64,000 nt of DNA from Solirubrobacteraceae bacterium. GTDB taxonomy: Bacteria > Actinomycetota > Thermoleophilia > Solirubrobacterales > Solirubrobacteraceae. Under the pieces are notes generated by a model that did not search any database, was not told the origin of the DNA, and worked only from the letters and a program-made list of their open reading frames with translations. The translations under genes were made by a program, and so were the position numbers. Location: positions 476,295-540,294 of the forward strand of contig JAUJOT010000001.1 of assembly GCA_030447505.1 (NCBI GenBank). The letters are read 5' to 3'. Of the stretch, positions 25,989-38,749 are shown in pieces (positions within the stretch are counted from its first letter, which is position 1; each line of letters opens with the position of its first letter).

Positions 25989-26705
25989 TCAGGCCGCGTT
26001 TCCGCGGACGAGCGCCAGCGGCGTGCGCAGCAGGATCATCGCGTCGACACGTGGGCTGGAGGTGCGGGCGTACTCCGCATCCAGCGACAGCATGTCAAGG
26101 AAGCTCACGCCGTTGCGCCCGCTGACCTGCCACAGCCCGGTGATGCCGGGGCGGACGTCGAAGCGCCTGAAGTGCTCTGACTGGTAGTGCTCGAGCTCGT
26201 AGGGCAGTGCCGGGCGCGGGCCGACGATCGACATCTGCCCTCGCAGGACGTTGACGAGCTGGGGCAGCTCGTCGAGGCTCGTCTTGCGCAGGAATCTGCC
26301 GACGCGCGTGATCCGCGGGTCCCCGGTGAGCTTCTTCAAGCCCGGACCGGCGTCGACTCCGGCGCTGACGAGGTGGGCGATGTAGCGCCGGTGGGCATCG
26401 GGCGACGCTCCGTCATGCATCGTGCGGAACTTCAGCACCATGAAAGGCCGCCGGCCGCGACCGCAGCGCTCCTGGCGAAACAGCACCGGCCCCCGCGTGT
26501 CGAGCCTGATGGCGACGGCGATCAGCGCGAGCAGCGGGGTCAGCACCACCAGCAGGACCGCGGCGAGGAGCACGTCGATGGTGCGTTTCGCGCCTTCCCA
26601 GCGATGCGAGATGGGGGTGCTCGTCGAAGCGTCCGGGCGCTGTGGCGGCGCCTGCGCGACGGGGCTAGGATCCAGCTGGACCGCCGTGCTCGCGTCAAGC
26701 CTCAT
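25989..26705 (-). CDS. initiating sugar-phosphate transferase, paralogue of 7059-7772
   Basis: A 238-residue short-form initiating glycosylphosphotransferase, very similar to the one at 7059. The same blocks are present: [23 protein letters not shown] hairpin, [52 protein letters not shown]. The extra N-terminus (about 35 residues, Pro/Ser rich) replaces the other paralogue's leader. It is the first gene of the leftward group with the aminotransferase and the GT4-deacetylase fusion. Confidence 0.92.
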   Translation of the reverse strand: MRLDASTAVQLDPSPVAQAPPQRPDASTSTPISHRWEGAKRTIDVLLAAVLLVVLTPLLALIAVAIRLDTRGPVLFRQERCGRGRRPFMVLKFRTMHDGASPDAHRRYIAHLVSAGVDAGPGLKKLTGDPRITRVGRFLRKTSLDELPQLVNVLRGQMSIVGPRPALPYELEHYQSEHFRRFDVRPGITGLWQVSGRNGVSFLDMLSLDAEYARTSSPRVDAMILLRTPLALVRGNAA

Positions 26706-26902
26706 AATGCTCTCATCGCAGCGTCCGAATGCACGGCTTTTCCGCGTATCCGTGTGGGGAGTTCGCTAAACATCTCTGTCCAGTCTTCGGCGCGAATCCC
26801 CCGCCAGCATCGCGAACGTGGCGCGACATCCTCTTTTCGTCCACGCGGAGCGTCCTGCCCCGAGCCGCCCTGCGTTCCCGCCCGAGATGTGAGGCACGTC
26901 CA
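26706..26902. other. divergent intergenic region
   Basis: 197 bp between the leftward sugar transferase and the rightward Wzz/BY-kinase. It is slightly richer in A/T than the genes and must hold both promoters. No confident -35/-10 pair or operator was identified. Confidence 0.4.
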
Positions 26903-28447
26903 ATGAATCCTCAGGGATCGGCCACAGCAGTCGACTATCTGCGCGCCGTACGCCGACGGTGGCGGCTGGTGGTGCTCGTCGTCGTGGTCTGCGCCGGCAC
27001 CGCGCTCGGCGTCAGCCTCTCCTCCGAGAAGCAGTACGACGCGACCGTCCAGCTGCTGCTGCGCGGGCAGGAGCCGATCGACGCGCTGTTCGATCCCGGC
27101 GGCAGCGCGTCTTCGCGCGACCCCGAGCGCGCACTCAACACCGAGGTGCAGCTGATCAAGATCGGACCGACGGCGAACCTCGTCCGGCGCCAGCTCGGCC
27201 TCGAACGGACGGCCGACGAACTGCTCGACCAGGTCGAGGTCACGACCAGCTCGACGTCGGACATCGTCGAGCTTTCAGTCCGCGACCCCGACCCCGTGCT
27301 CGCCGCGCGGATCGCAAACGCCCTCGCCGAGGCGTATGTGCAGTTCCGCGTCGACTCGGCGCGCCAGCGCTACCGGGAGGCGGCGGATCTGGCCCAGCAG
27401 CAGCTGCTGGCACTCGCGCCCGTCGAACGGCGTACGCCGCAGGGACGCGAGCTGCAGGCCCGGCGCCGCGACCTGCAGATCGCGGCGGGGCTGCAGACGG
27501 GAGGCGCAGAGCTCGTTCGTCGCGCAAGCGTTCCCGACAGCGCCGCACGGCCGCGCCCGAAGCTGGCCGCGGCGATCGGCATCGTCCTCGGCCTCCTCCT
27601 CGGCGTCGGCGCCGCCCTCGTCCTGAGCCTGATCGACCGGCGCTTGAAGGACGAGCACGAGGTCGAGGAGTTCTTCGGCCTGCCGGTCCTCGCGGCGATC
27701 CCGCGACCGGCGCGACGCGCGGCGGCCTTCGACGATCCGGCCCAGCGCGAGGCCTACGGCCTGCTCGCCGCGAACCTGCGCGCCGCGGAGATCGGAGACG
27801 CCAGCTCCGTGATCATGATCACCTCACCCAGCCCCGCCGACGGCAAGACGAGCGTGACGATCGGAGTCGCGCGCGCCTATGCGCGTCTCGGCCTGAGCGT
27901 CGTCGTGATCGAGGCCGACCTGCGCCGCCCGGCCTTCGGGCGCTACACCGACGTATCGTTCTCGGCAGGCGTGACCGGAGTGCTGGCCGGCGCCTCGCTC
28001 GCCAACGAGCTGCTCTCGCTCGACGCCGACACGCTGCTTGCGTCCGATGGCGACGCGGGCGACGCCGGCGCGCTCGCGATCCTGCCCGCCGGCGTCGTGC
28101 CGGACAACCCCCAGCGAACGCTGTCGAATCCGGCCATGCGGCGGCTGATCGAGGTTGCGCGCACGATGGCGGACGTCGTGCTGATCGACAGCGCACCGCT
28201 CGGCACGGTCAACGACGCGGCGGTGCTCGCGCCGTTCGTCGAGGGCATCGCGCTCGTGGCCCGTCTGAACCAGACGACGAAGGACGCCGCCCGCCGCGCG
28301 ATACGCACCGTCGGCAACCTGGACGCGAAAGCGCTCGGTGTCGTCGTGACCGACGCCGGCGGCGGCGAGCGGCACGTGTACTACGCGTCGAAGACCTCTC
28401 GGGGCGCGACCGCCGTTGCCGGGAGCGCGCGGAGCCGAGGCGGCTGA
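26903..28447 (+). CDS. chain-length determinant/BY-kinase (Wzz-CpsD fusion)
   Basis: A 514-residue protein. It has an N-terminal Wzz domain (helix VVLVVVVCAGTALGVSL after a basic YLRAVRRRWR), a periplasmic coiled region, a second membrane helix (AAIGIVLGLLLGVGAALVLSL) and a cytosolic kinase-like P-loop domain. The domain has Walker A ITSPSPADGKTSVT (residues about 306-319), Walker A' VIEADLRRP and Walker B VVLIDSAPLG. There is no Tyr-rich tail. Such proteins set polymer length by phosphorylation cycles with a Wzy partner, here the next gene. ATG at 26903 fits the family start. Confidence 0.9.
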   Translation: MNPQGSATAVDYLRAVRRRWRLVVLVVVVCAGTALGVSLSSEKQYDATVQLLLRGQEPIDALFDPGGSASSRDPERALNTEVQLIKIGPTANLVRRQLGLERTADELLDQVEVTTSSTSDIVELSVRDPDPVLAARIANALAEAYVQFRVDSARQRYREAADLAQQQLLALAPVERRTPQGRELQARRRDLQIAAGLQTGGAELVRRASVPDSAARPRPKLAAAIGIVLGLLLGVGAALVLSLIDRRLKDEHEVEEFFGLPVLAAIPRPARRAAAFDDPAQREAYGLLAANLRAAEIGDASSVIMITSPSPADGKTSVTIGVARAYARLGLSVVVIEADLRRPAFGRYTDVSFSAGVTGVLAGASLANELLSLDADTLLASDGDAGDAGALAILPAGVVPDNPQRTLSNPAMRRLIEVARTMADVVLIDSAPLGTVNDAAVLAPFVEGIALVARLNQTTKDAARRAIRTVGNLDAKALGVVVTDAGGGERHVYYASKTSRGATAVAGSARSRGG

Positions 28448-30417
28448 GCCACCGCGCCTCACGAGCCGGCGCCGCGCTGGTCCCCCTCCTGCCGGGCGTG
28501 TTCGTGCTCGGCTTCGCGTTCGCCTCCGGTGGCTTTCTGCCGGGGCCCGTCGCGCTCGGGGTGAGCGTTCTCGCGGCGCTCCTGATTCTACGGGTCGCGC
28601 TCGCGACACACCCATGGGGCTCGTTGAGCGCCGGATATGTCGCCGGCGCGACGGCCCTCGCGCTGCTGGCCGGCTGGACGCTTCTGTCCGAGCGCTGGTC
28701 GGGCGCGCCCGCCCGCGCGATCGTCGAGTACGACCGCGTCCTGCTCTACCTGCTGGGCTTTCTCCTGGTCGGCGCCGTGGGCCGCACCCCCGACCGCCTG
28801 CGGTGGGTCGTGCGCGGCATCGCTGCGGCAGCGTTCGCCGTCTGCCTGTGCGGCCTCGTCACCCGGCTGGCACCCGACGTCTGGCCGGTTGACCCCTCGC
28901 TGGAGGGCGACCGCCTGAGCTATCCCCTGGGCTACTGGAACGCGCTCGGCCTGCTGGCCGCGATCGGCAGCGTGATGACGTTCGCCCTGACCGCCGACGA
29001 TCGCGAGGCGCCGGTGGCGCGCGTGCTGGCGGCGGGAGCCCTGCCGGTGCTCGGCGCGACGCTGCTGCTCACGTTCTCGCGCGGCGCGATCGCCGCGGGG
29101 GCGGTCGGGCTGATCCTGCTTCTCGTCGCCGGGCGGCCGCGCGCGCTGCTCAGCGCGCTGCTCGTCGCCGTCCCCACGGTGGCCGCGGCGATGGCCTCCG
29201 CCTACGGCGCCGAGCTGCTGGCGACGCAGGACGCGACCAGTGCGGCGGCAATCGCCCAGGGTCACGACGTGGCGCTGGTCGTGGCCGTCGGCGCGCTGCT
29301 CGCGGCGGCCGCCCGCGCCGCCCTGCTGCCGCTCGATCGGCGAATGCAGCGGCTGGTGCTGCCTGCCACGCTGCGCCGGCCGGCGCTGCGATGGGGCGCG
29401 GCCGGCGCCGTGGCGGCGTCGGCCGTCGCGGTGTCGCTGGTCCTCGGCGTACCCGGCGCCGTCAGCCGCCAGTACGACCGCTTCGAAAGCGCTGACAGCG
29501 TCACGCAGGCGGACGATGACCTGCGCGGCCGCCTGACGAACCCGGGCAACAACGGCCGTACGCAGCAGTGGCAGGTGGCGCTGGGGGCCTTCGAACGCGA
29601 GCCGCTGCGCGGCGCGGGGGCGGGAACGTATCCACTGGAGTGGGATCGCCGGCGTCCTGCCGTCTATCAGGTCGAGGACGCGCACTCGCTCTACATCGAG
29701 ATCCTCGGTGAGTTGGGGATCGTGGGGCTCGTCCTCGTCCTGGCGGCGATCGTCCTGGTACTCGTGGGATTCCTGGCACGCGCTCGCGGCCCCGACCGCG
29801 TCGTCGGCGGCGCCCTGTTCGCCGCCGGCCTCGCCTGGGCCATGCACGCGGCGATCGACTGGGACTGGGAGATGCCGGCCATCACGTTCTGGCTGTTCGC
29901 GGCCGGCGGGCTCGCGCTGGCCGCCCCCGCCGGCGCGCAGCCGCGCCTGCCGGCCACGCCGATCGCGCGCATCGTCGTCGCGCTCGGCCTCCTGCTGCTC
30001 GCGATCGTCCCCGCGCGCGTCTTCCTCTCGGAGCGACCGCTGCGTGAGAGCGCGCGCGCGTTCGCGGCGCGCGATTGCGCGACGGCGGTCGACCGCGCCC
30101 TGGCTTCGAGCGCGGCGCTGGGGGTGCGTCCGGAGCCGTTCATCCTGCTCGGCTACTGCAACGTGCGCCTCGGTCAGAGCGAGCTCGCGGTGCGCGCGAT
30201 GCGCAACGCGGTCAGCAGGGACCCCGGCAACTGGGAGGGGCATTACGGCCTCGCGCTCGCGCGCGCGGCGGCGGGCGAAGATCCGCGGCCTTCGCTGCGC
30301 AGGGCGCGGCATCTGAACCCGGACGAGCCGCTCGTCGTGCAGACGACGCGGCTGCTCGCAGACGACCCCGACAGATGGAGGCAGCTGGCGCTGCGAGCCG
30401 GCCTTCCGGTCGGCTGA
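28444..30417 (+). CDS. O-antigen ligase/polymerase with C-terminal TPR-like repeats
   Basis: A protein of about 657 residues with 11-13 membrane helices, the Wzy_C loop (GRLTNPGNNGRTQQWQVAL, LRGAGAGTYPLEW, AHSLYIEILGELG) and a C-terminal soluble part with two TPR-like helix pairs (FILLGYCNVRLGQSELAVRAM, GHYGLALARAAAGEDPRP). No ATG/GTG/TTG precedes the first helix in frame. The likely start is CTG at 28444, overlapping the upstream stop by 4 nt (CTGA); GTG at 28498 is the alternative. Its stop abuts that of the dehydrogenase gene without a gap. Confidence 0.82.
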   Translation: MSHRASRAGAALVPLLPGVFVLGFAFASGGFLPGPVALGVSVLAALLILRVALATHPWGSLSAGYVAGATALALLAGWTLLSERWSGAPARAIVEYDRVLLYLLGFLLVGAVGRTPDRLRWVVRGIAAAAFAVCLCGLVTRLAPDVWPVDPSLEGDRLSYPLGYWNALGLLAAIGSVMTFALTADDREAPVARVLAAGALPVLGATLLLTFSRGAIAAGAVGLILLLVAGRPRALLSALLVAVPTVAAAMASAYGAELLATQDATSAAAIAQGHDVALVVAVGALLAAAARAALLPLDRRMQRLVLPATLRRPALRWGAAGAVAASAVAVSLVLGVPGAVSRQYDRFESADSVTQADDDLRGRLTNPGNNGRTQQWQVALGAFEREPLRGAGAGTYPLEWDRRRPAVYQVEDAHSLYIEILGELGIVGLVLVLAAIVLVLVGFLARARGPDRVVGGALFAAGLAWAMHAAIDWDWEMPAITFWLFAAGGLALAAPAGAQPRLPATPIARIVVALGLLLLAIVPARVFLSERPLRESARAFAARDCATAVDRALASSAALGVRPEPFILLGYCNVRLGQSELAVRAMRNAVSRDPGNWEGHYGLALARAAAGEDPRPSLRRARHLNPDEPLVVQTTRLLADDPDRWRQLALRAGLPVG

Positions 30418-31560
30418 TCAGCGGCCCGGCGCGGCCAGCCGGCCGATGACCGGCATCCCGCCGTCGCTGCGCCGCCGGTCGCCGGCGCGCCGCTGGTCGC
30501 CGGGGCGCGCGCCGAGGCCGCACGGCGAGCCGTTGAACGTCAGCGAGTTCTCCGCCGCTTCGATCATCTGCACGACGTCACGGCCCAGTGCGGCGCTCGA
30601 CAGGGGGGTTCTCCCGCTGGCGACGCACTCGACGAAGTCCTGCATCTCCAGCCTCAGTGGCTCGTCGGCGGCCAGACGCGGGCTGAGCACGTCGCCGGAG
30701 CGATAGGAGAGCTGGTACTCGCCGAAGCTCTGGGGCTCGATCACGTCGACGCCGCGGTCGAACACGCGGACCTGCTCCGGGCTCGTGTCCTCGTAGACCA
30801 CCATCTTGCCGCTGCCGACGAGCACCGTCCGACGCAGCTTGGTCGGGGCGAGCCACGAGAACTCCATGTGCACGAGCGCGCCGTTCTGAAGCCCCATGTC
30901 GACGAAGGCGACGTCGAGCTGCCCGGATCCCACCGCGTCGCGACCGATCGCGCGGACGAAGACCGGCTTCCCGAGCCAGTACAGGAGCATCGAGAAGTCG
31001 TGCGGGCCGAGGTCGCGCACGACGCTCACGTCGCTCTGGTGGATGCCGAGGTTGACGCGACTGAACGTCGCGAAGAAGAGCTCGCCCAGCTCGCCGTCAT
31101 CCAGCAGCTGCTTGATCCTGCGGACCGGAGGCGAGTACAGGAACGTGTGCCCCGGCATCAGCACCAGCGAGCGCTCGTCGGCCAGGCCGATCAGCTCGAG
31201 GCACTCCTCGCTGCGGGCGGCCATCGGCTTCTCGACGAAGACGTGCTTGCCGGCGAGCAGCGCTGCGCGGGCCATCGCGAAGTGCGTGTGGACCGGGGTC
31301 GCGATCGCGACGGCGTCGACGCCTTCGTCGGCGAGCAGATCCTCGTAGCGCTCGATGGCGCGTATGCTCGGATAGCGCCGGGCGATCGGCGCCAGCGCAC
31401 GGCGGTTGGGATCGCAGACCGCCGCCACCTGGACGCCCTCGGTCTCCCACAGGTTGCGCACCAGGTTCGGGCCCCAGTAGCCGAGTCCGACGACCGCGAC
31501 GTTGACGGGCGGTTGCGTCTGCGATGTCACCCTGTGCCAGATCCTTTCCGCTCCATCCAT
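30418..31560 (-). CDS. Gfo/Idh/MocA-family NAD(P)-dependent sugar dehydrogenase
   Basis: A 380-residue oxidoreductase. The Rossmann motif VAVVGLGYWGPNLVRN, the pyridine-nucleotide EKPM block (GKHVFVEKPMA) and the catalytic region with LGPHDFSMLLYW are visible. Members next to DegT aminotransferases oxidise the C3 hydroxyl of UDP-GlcNAcA-type sugars before transamination (WbpB/WlbA-like); that role is plausible here. The last 35 residues are Arg/Gly rich and not conserved. The start is ATG 31560; GTG 31530 (MTSQTQPPVN) is an equal alternative. Confidence 0.9.
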   Translation of the reverse strand: MDGAERIWHRVTSQTQPPVNVAVVGLGYWGPNLVRNLWETEGVQVAAVCDPNRRALAPIARRYPSIRAIERYEDLLADEGVDAVAIATPVHTHFAMARAALLAGKHVFVEKPMAARSEECLELIGLADERSLVLMPGHTFLYSPPVRRIKQLLDDGELGELFFATFSRVNLGIHQSDVSVVRDLGPHDFSMLLYWLGKPVFVRAIGRDAVGSGQLDVAFVDMGLQNGALVHMEFSWLAPTKLRRTVLVGSGKMVVYEDTSPEQVRVFDRGVDVIEPQSFGEYQLSYRSGDVLSPRLAADEPLRLEMQDFVECVASGRTPLSSAALGRDVVQMIEAAENSLTFNGSPCGLGARPGDQRRAGDRRRSDGGMPVIGRLAAPGR

Positions 31561-31633
31561 CGATCCGTGATCGACGGGATCATGCCGTTTGGTCGAGTGA
31601 AAGGCGAGCCTGAAGCTGGGGGCCAGCGCTGTC

Positions 31634-31668
31634 TGGACAAGAAATCTAAGTGAGCTACACTGAGATCC
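31634..31668 (+). promoter_or_regulatory. clpB promoter with overlapping inverted repeat
   Basis: TGGACA (31634-31639) and TACACT (31656-31661) form a -35/-10 pair with a 16 bp spacer. Transcription would begin about 7 nt after the -10, at or next to the ATG (31669), so the mRNA would be leaderless; no Shine-Dalgarno is seen. The imperfect inverted repeat CTAAGTG-AGCTA-CACTGAG (31646-31664, one mismatch) covers the -10 and is a likely repressor site. It does not match the HspR box CTTGAGT-N7-ACTCAAG well. Confidence 0.5.
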
Positions 31669-34215
<2,547 letters not shown>

Positions 34216-37200
34216 GGCGCCGCTTCTCGGGCGGCCCGGCGAGGTCCCACACGGGCTCCTCGCCGGGCGGCGGCTCGTAGACGCAGAACGTGCCGGTCTT
34301 GATCGCCGCGCCGAGCCGGCGCCCGAGCAGCGCGTCGTGTTCTGACAGGCGCTTCAGGGCAGTACGGATAGCGCGCGTGACGTTGACCCGCGCGCGCTCG
34401 GCGTCCGAGCCGGCTCTGCGATCGCGCCCGTGCAGGCCGACGGCGCCCGCCAGCTCGCGCGCGACGAAGGCCAGCTCGCCGCGCGCGCGGACCGCGCGCT
34501 CCGGGTCGTTGAAGGACTCCGCCTCGTCGATCTCCTCCTGCAGCTCGCGGATGCGCGCGCGGTAGGCGGCCTTGGCCTGGTTGTCGAGCACCGGACCGGC
34601 GTCGCCGCCGCCGCGCGCTCGGACCTCGATCCCCGCGCCGACCGCGAGCGCCGCCGCGGCGGCGGCGGCGCCACGATCGCCGGGCGACGCGCCGCCGACG
34701 AGATCGAGCGCATGAAACTCGACGTGCGGCGCTGCGAGCAGCCGCGCGATGTGCGTCAGGCCCTTCGCGTCGCGCAGCTGGATCTGCTTGCCCGGCGGGC
34801 CGATCGTCCAGATCTCTCCGCGGCGGTAGAACGCCGACGGCCCGAAGCCCGACAGCGCGGCGCCCGCTGCGTGCACGGGCGTCGACGCCAGCACGTCCGG
34901 CGCGGGCGCGACGACGGCGCCCGCCGGCTCCGCGCTCGCTCCCCAACGCTGCTCGAGACCGGCGAGCTCGAGCCGCCGTGCCGCCGCAAGCCCCTCGGCG
35001 CGCAGCTCGCGCGAGCGCTGCTCGAACTCCGCCGAGCTCGAGCCGCAGCGCTCGAGCACCTCGGCGAGCTCGAGTCGGATCGCGGCCACCATCGGCTCCG
35101 CGCCCCAGCAGCGCGCCGTCGCGAGCGCGCGCTCGAGCAGGTCGATCGCCTCCAGGTCGCGCCCCGCCGTCGCGGCCGCGATCCCGGCGAAGCGCGAGAC
35201 GGGGCCGAGGCAGATCGCGCCGCGCCCGGCGATCACGGCGCGCTCGCTGTAGGGCGCCAGCAGCTCGCCGAGCTCGCCGGTGCGGCGCGCGGCGCCGATC
35301 CGCGCGCCGGTGCGCACGAGCAGCGCGATCGTCGACAGCCACTCGCCGTCGCGCGGGACCTCGGCGAGGTGGCCCGCAGTCATGGCCTCGAACGCACGAC
35401 GGGCGTCCTCGGTACGGCCCAGCGTCGTCAGTGCGAACGCCGCCGCCGCGCGCCAGACCGGCGCCGCCGGATAGCGGCGGCCGAACTCCTCCAGCGACTG
35501 CTCGACCTCCGACAGCCGCCCCTGCTCGGCGCGCAGCGCCAACAGCTGGGTCGCGTAGAGCTGCGCGGCGTTCTGCGCCTGCGTCCGGCGGCCGACCGCA
35601 AAGGCCTCCCCTGCGAGGCGCTCGGCCTCCGCCAGGCGGCCCTCGAGCAGCGCGCGCGTCGCCTTGAAGAGCGGCACGTACCACAGGTGAAGCGGGTCGC
35701 GCAGCTCCTCGGCGAGGCGCGCGTGGAGGGCGAGCTCGATGTCGACGTCGACCCAGTCGCCGAGCTCCATCAGGGACAGGATCCGCCAGACGTGGCCGCG
35801 CAGCACGAGCTGGCGGTCGCGCACGTCCTCCCCCAGCGCGACGACATCGGTCGCGATCTGCAGGCGCTGGACGCAGTTCTCGGGGCCCCACAGCGTGAGA
35901 AAGCGCGCGCTCAGCGTCGACGCGAGCGTCGCGCGGTCCCCCAGCCGGCGTGCCATCGCGACCGCCTGCTCGGCGAGCGCGACGCGCTCCTCGCTGCGGT
36001 CGGAGTAGTACAGCTCGGTCGCAAGCCGTCCGAGGACGCGCGCGAGCAGCGGAGCGTCGTCCTCGCCGAGCGCCTCGCGCGCCTCGCTCAGCAGCGCGAC
36101 GAGCGCGTCGTCGACGCGCCCGAACTCAAAGCCGCCCATGCCCGCGCCGTAGCCGAGCGCAGCCTTCGCGAGGCGGTCGGGCGCGTCGAGCTTGCGCGCG
36201 AGTCCGGCGGCGCGCAGGAACGTCTCGCGGGCGGCGCACGAGTCGCCGGCGCGCGACTGCGCGCTGCCGAGCGCGAGCAGCAGGTCGCAGCGCCGCGGAA
36301 CGTCGGCGCGCTCCTGCAGCCCGTGGGCCTGCAGCGCGCGCTCGAAGTGGTCGGCGGCCTCCTCGTAGGCGACGAGCTTCAGCGCGCGCTCGCCGGCGCG
36401 CACCGAGTAGTCGATCGCCCTGGTCAGCTCGCCGGCGGTGGCGGCGACGAAGAAGTGATGCGCGAGCTCGGCGATGCGCGGCTCGGGGTCGGCCGCGTAG
36501 AGCTCCTCCAGTGCGAGGCCGACCTCGCGGTGAAGCCGGCTGCGGCGCTGCGGGCCGAGGTCGTCGTAGAGCGTCTCGCGGATCAGCCCATGCGAGAAGC
36601 TGTAGGCACCGAGCGCCGGCGGCCGCTCGACGATCACGCCGCCGGCGACCGCCTCGCCCAGCGCCTCGTCGAGCTCGGCGGACTCGCAGCCGCTGACGCG
36701 CTGCAGCGTGTCGATCCGAAACTCGCGCCCGATCACGGCGGCCGTGCACAGCAGCCGGCGGCTGCGGTCGGGCAGCGGCTCGAGGCGGTGGCGGATCGTC
36801 TCGCGCACGCCGTCGGGGATCCGCACGGCGGCGACCTGCGCGGCGTCGTCGAGCCGGCCCTCTGCGCTCAGCAGCCGCACGACCTCGTCGACGAAGAACG
36901 GGTTTCCCTCCGTTGCGTCGTGGATCGCGCGCACGACGCGGTCGGGCGGGCGGCGACCGGCCACGCGCTCGACGACCGCGGCTATATCGCGCTCGCGCAG
37001 CCCGCGCAGCGGCAGCCGCTGGCCGTGGCGGATGATGTCGCCGAGCGTCGCGGCGAGCTGCGCGTTGAGCCGCGCCTCGGCCTCGCGGTAGGTGCCGATG
37101 ACGAGGATCGGCGAGTCGCGCACGTGCACGGCGAGGAAGCCGAGCAGCAGCAGCGACGGGTGGTCGGCCCCGTGCAGGTCGTCGAGGATGAGCACGATCG

Positions 37201-37713
37201 GGCCCTGCGCGGCGGCCGCGCGCAGCAGCGAGGTGATCGCGTCGAAGAGCTGAAAGCGGGCCGCGTCGGACTCCCCGGGGTCGCCCGCGGAAGCGGGAGC
37301 GGCGACGCGAGCGGCGCCGTCCTCCCCGCCCACGAGGTCCTCGGGCGCCCGCGCCAGCGCGGGGATGAGCCGGGTCAGGCGGGCGATCGCCTCGGGGCCG
37401 AGCGCGGCGAGCGGGGCGCCGATCTCGCGCTCGATCGCGAGCCGGCGCAGGATCCGCAGCCAGGGCCAGTAGGAGGGCGCGCCGCCGCCGTCCCAGGCGC
37501 GACCCCACAGGACGGTCGCGCCGGCCGCGACGGCCTGCGCGCCGATCGCGTCCGCAAGCGCCGTCTTGCCGACGCCGGGGTCGCCGGCGACCATGAACAG
37601 CCGGCCGCGGCCGGCGAGCGCGTTGTCGAGGCCCTGGCGCAGCTCGGACAGCTCGCGATCACGACCGACGAGGCTCCCCGCAGCAACGTCCACGAGGAGA
37701 AGTGTAGGCCCGG

Positions 37714-38367
37714 CTAGGAGATCCTGACAGGCTTGCGGACCCACGGCGTGCGCCGCCTGCTCGTGGCGCGCTCGTACTGCCTGCGCGTGTCGAACTGCAG
37801 GATCCACCTGCCCCGCTGCGCTCTGAAGGGGAACAGGCGGCGCTTGCGCGTCCGTTCGATCCTGCCGCAGACACCCGTCGCGGTGCCGAGGCGAATCGTG
37901 CGCCGCTCCTTCCCGCGGGCATCGACGTAGTGCAGGTAGACCGGCGCACGGCGCCGGACGAGGCCGAAGCCGTTGATCGTGAAGCGGACCGCGAGCGTCT
38001 CCGGGTTGCCGCTGCTCGGCTTGAAGTTCGCGAAGACCTTCGTCGAGCGATACGTCGTCGCGGCGGTGGTGATCATGTCGCCGGCGCTGAGCCGGTAGAG
38101 CCGCTCGCGGACCTCGTTGGGCATCACCGGCGTCGGAAACTTGCCGACGAAGGCGCCGTTCGCGTCCGCCTGGGCGCTCGCGAAGACCTTGCCGTCGCGG
38201 GCGACGTTGACCGTCGCCAGCGGCGTGAAGCCTGCGCCGCGGACGACGACCTCCTGCTGCTCCTGATAGCAGCGCGTGTCGGTCTGGATCGTCGCCGCGC
38301 CGGCGGCGGGCGCGTTGGCGACCGCCGTCAGGAAGGTCACGAGAGCGAGGATCGAACGGCGGTTCAT
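37714..38367 (-). CDS. secreted protein with Ig-like beta fold (hypothetical)
   Basis: A 217-residue protein with a clear signal peptide (MNRRSILALVTFLTAVANAPAAGA) and then a region patterned like an IPT/TIG or bacterial Ig fold (VVVRGAGFTPLATVNVARDG). It ends with a basic segment (RTRKRRLFPFRAQRGRWILQF). Two Cys (TRCYQEQ and GVCGRIE) may form a disulfide. It starts at the ATG 38367. It is 20 bp upstream of the AAA regulator on the same strand, so the two may be co-transcribed. I know no specific function. Confidence 0.7.
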   Translation of the reverse strand: MNRRSILALVTFLTAVANAPAAGAATIQTDTRCYQEQQEVVVRGAGFTPLATVNVARDGKVFASAQADANGAFVGKFPTPVMPNEVRERLYRLSAGDMITTAATTYRSTKVFANFKPSSGNPETLAVRFTINGFGLVRRRAPVYLHYVDARGKERRTIRLGTATGVCGRIERTRKRRLFPFRAQRGRWILQFDTRRQYERATSRRRTPWVRKPVRIS

Positions 38368-38466
38368 CGCAGGCGAAGGTAGCGGATCGGGAGGCCTGTT
38401 CGCGCACGCTGCGGCAATCGGATACAACGAGTCCCCAAGCCTCGCTCGCCACCGATCGGAGCCGCC

Positions 38467-38748
38467 ATGCCGACGTACCTCATGCTCGCGACGCTGACGC
38501 CCGACGGCGTGCAGACCGTCAAGAACAACCCGCAGCGCATCAGGGAGGTCAACCGCGAGGTCGAGCAGCTGGGCGCGACGGTCAAGGCGCAGTGGAGCAC
38601 GCTCGGCCGCTTTGACTTCGTGAGCATCGTCGAGGCGCCCGACGAGCTGACGATGGCGCGGGTCTCACTCGAGCTCGGCTCGCGCGGCACGTCGCACTAC
38701 GAGACGCTGCCGGCGATCCCGATCGACGACTTCATCGCGTCGATCTAG
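38467..38748 (+). CDS. GYD-domain protein
   Basis: A 93-residue protein of the GYD family, small alpha/beta (ferredoxin-like) proteins with no proven activity. It matches the typical length and opening MPTYLMLATLTPDGVQTVKNNP and the middle GRFDFVSIVEAPDELTMARVSLEL. GGAG 7 nt upstream supports the ATG. The stop is separated from the purD TTG by a single base, so it seems to lead the purine operon. Confidence 0.88.
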   Translation: MPTYLMLATLTPDGVQTVKNNPQRIREVNREVEQLGATVKAQWSTLGRFDFVSIVEAPDELTMARVSLELGSRGTSHYETLPAIPIDDFIASI

Positions 38749-38749
38749 G

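Noticed and set aside
26959-28443. The same frame as the ligase/TPR gene stays open across the Wzz/BY-kinase gene
   Set aside because: This part is Arg/Ala-rich and lies over a well-supported gene in another frame; only the section from 28444 on is protein-like.
31646-31664. HspR (HAIR) box before clpB
   Set aside because: The repeat differs from CTTGAGT-N7-ACTCAAG in both arms and in spacing, so HspR control is not supported.
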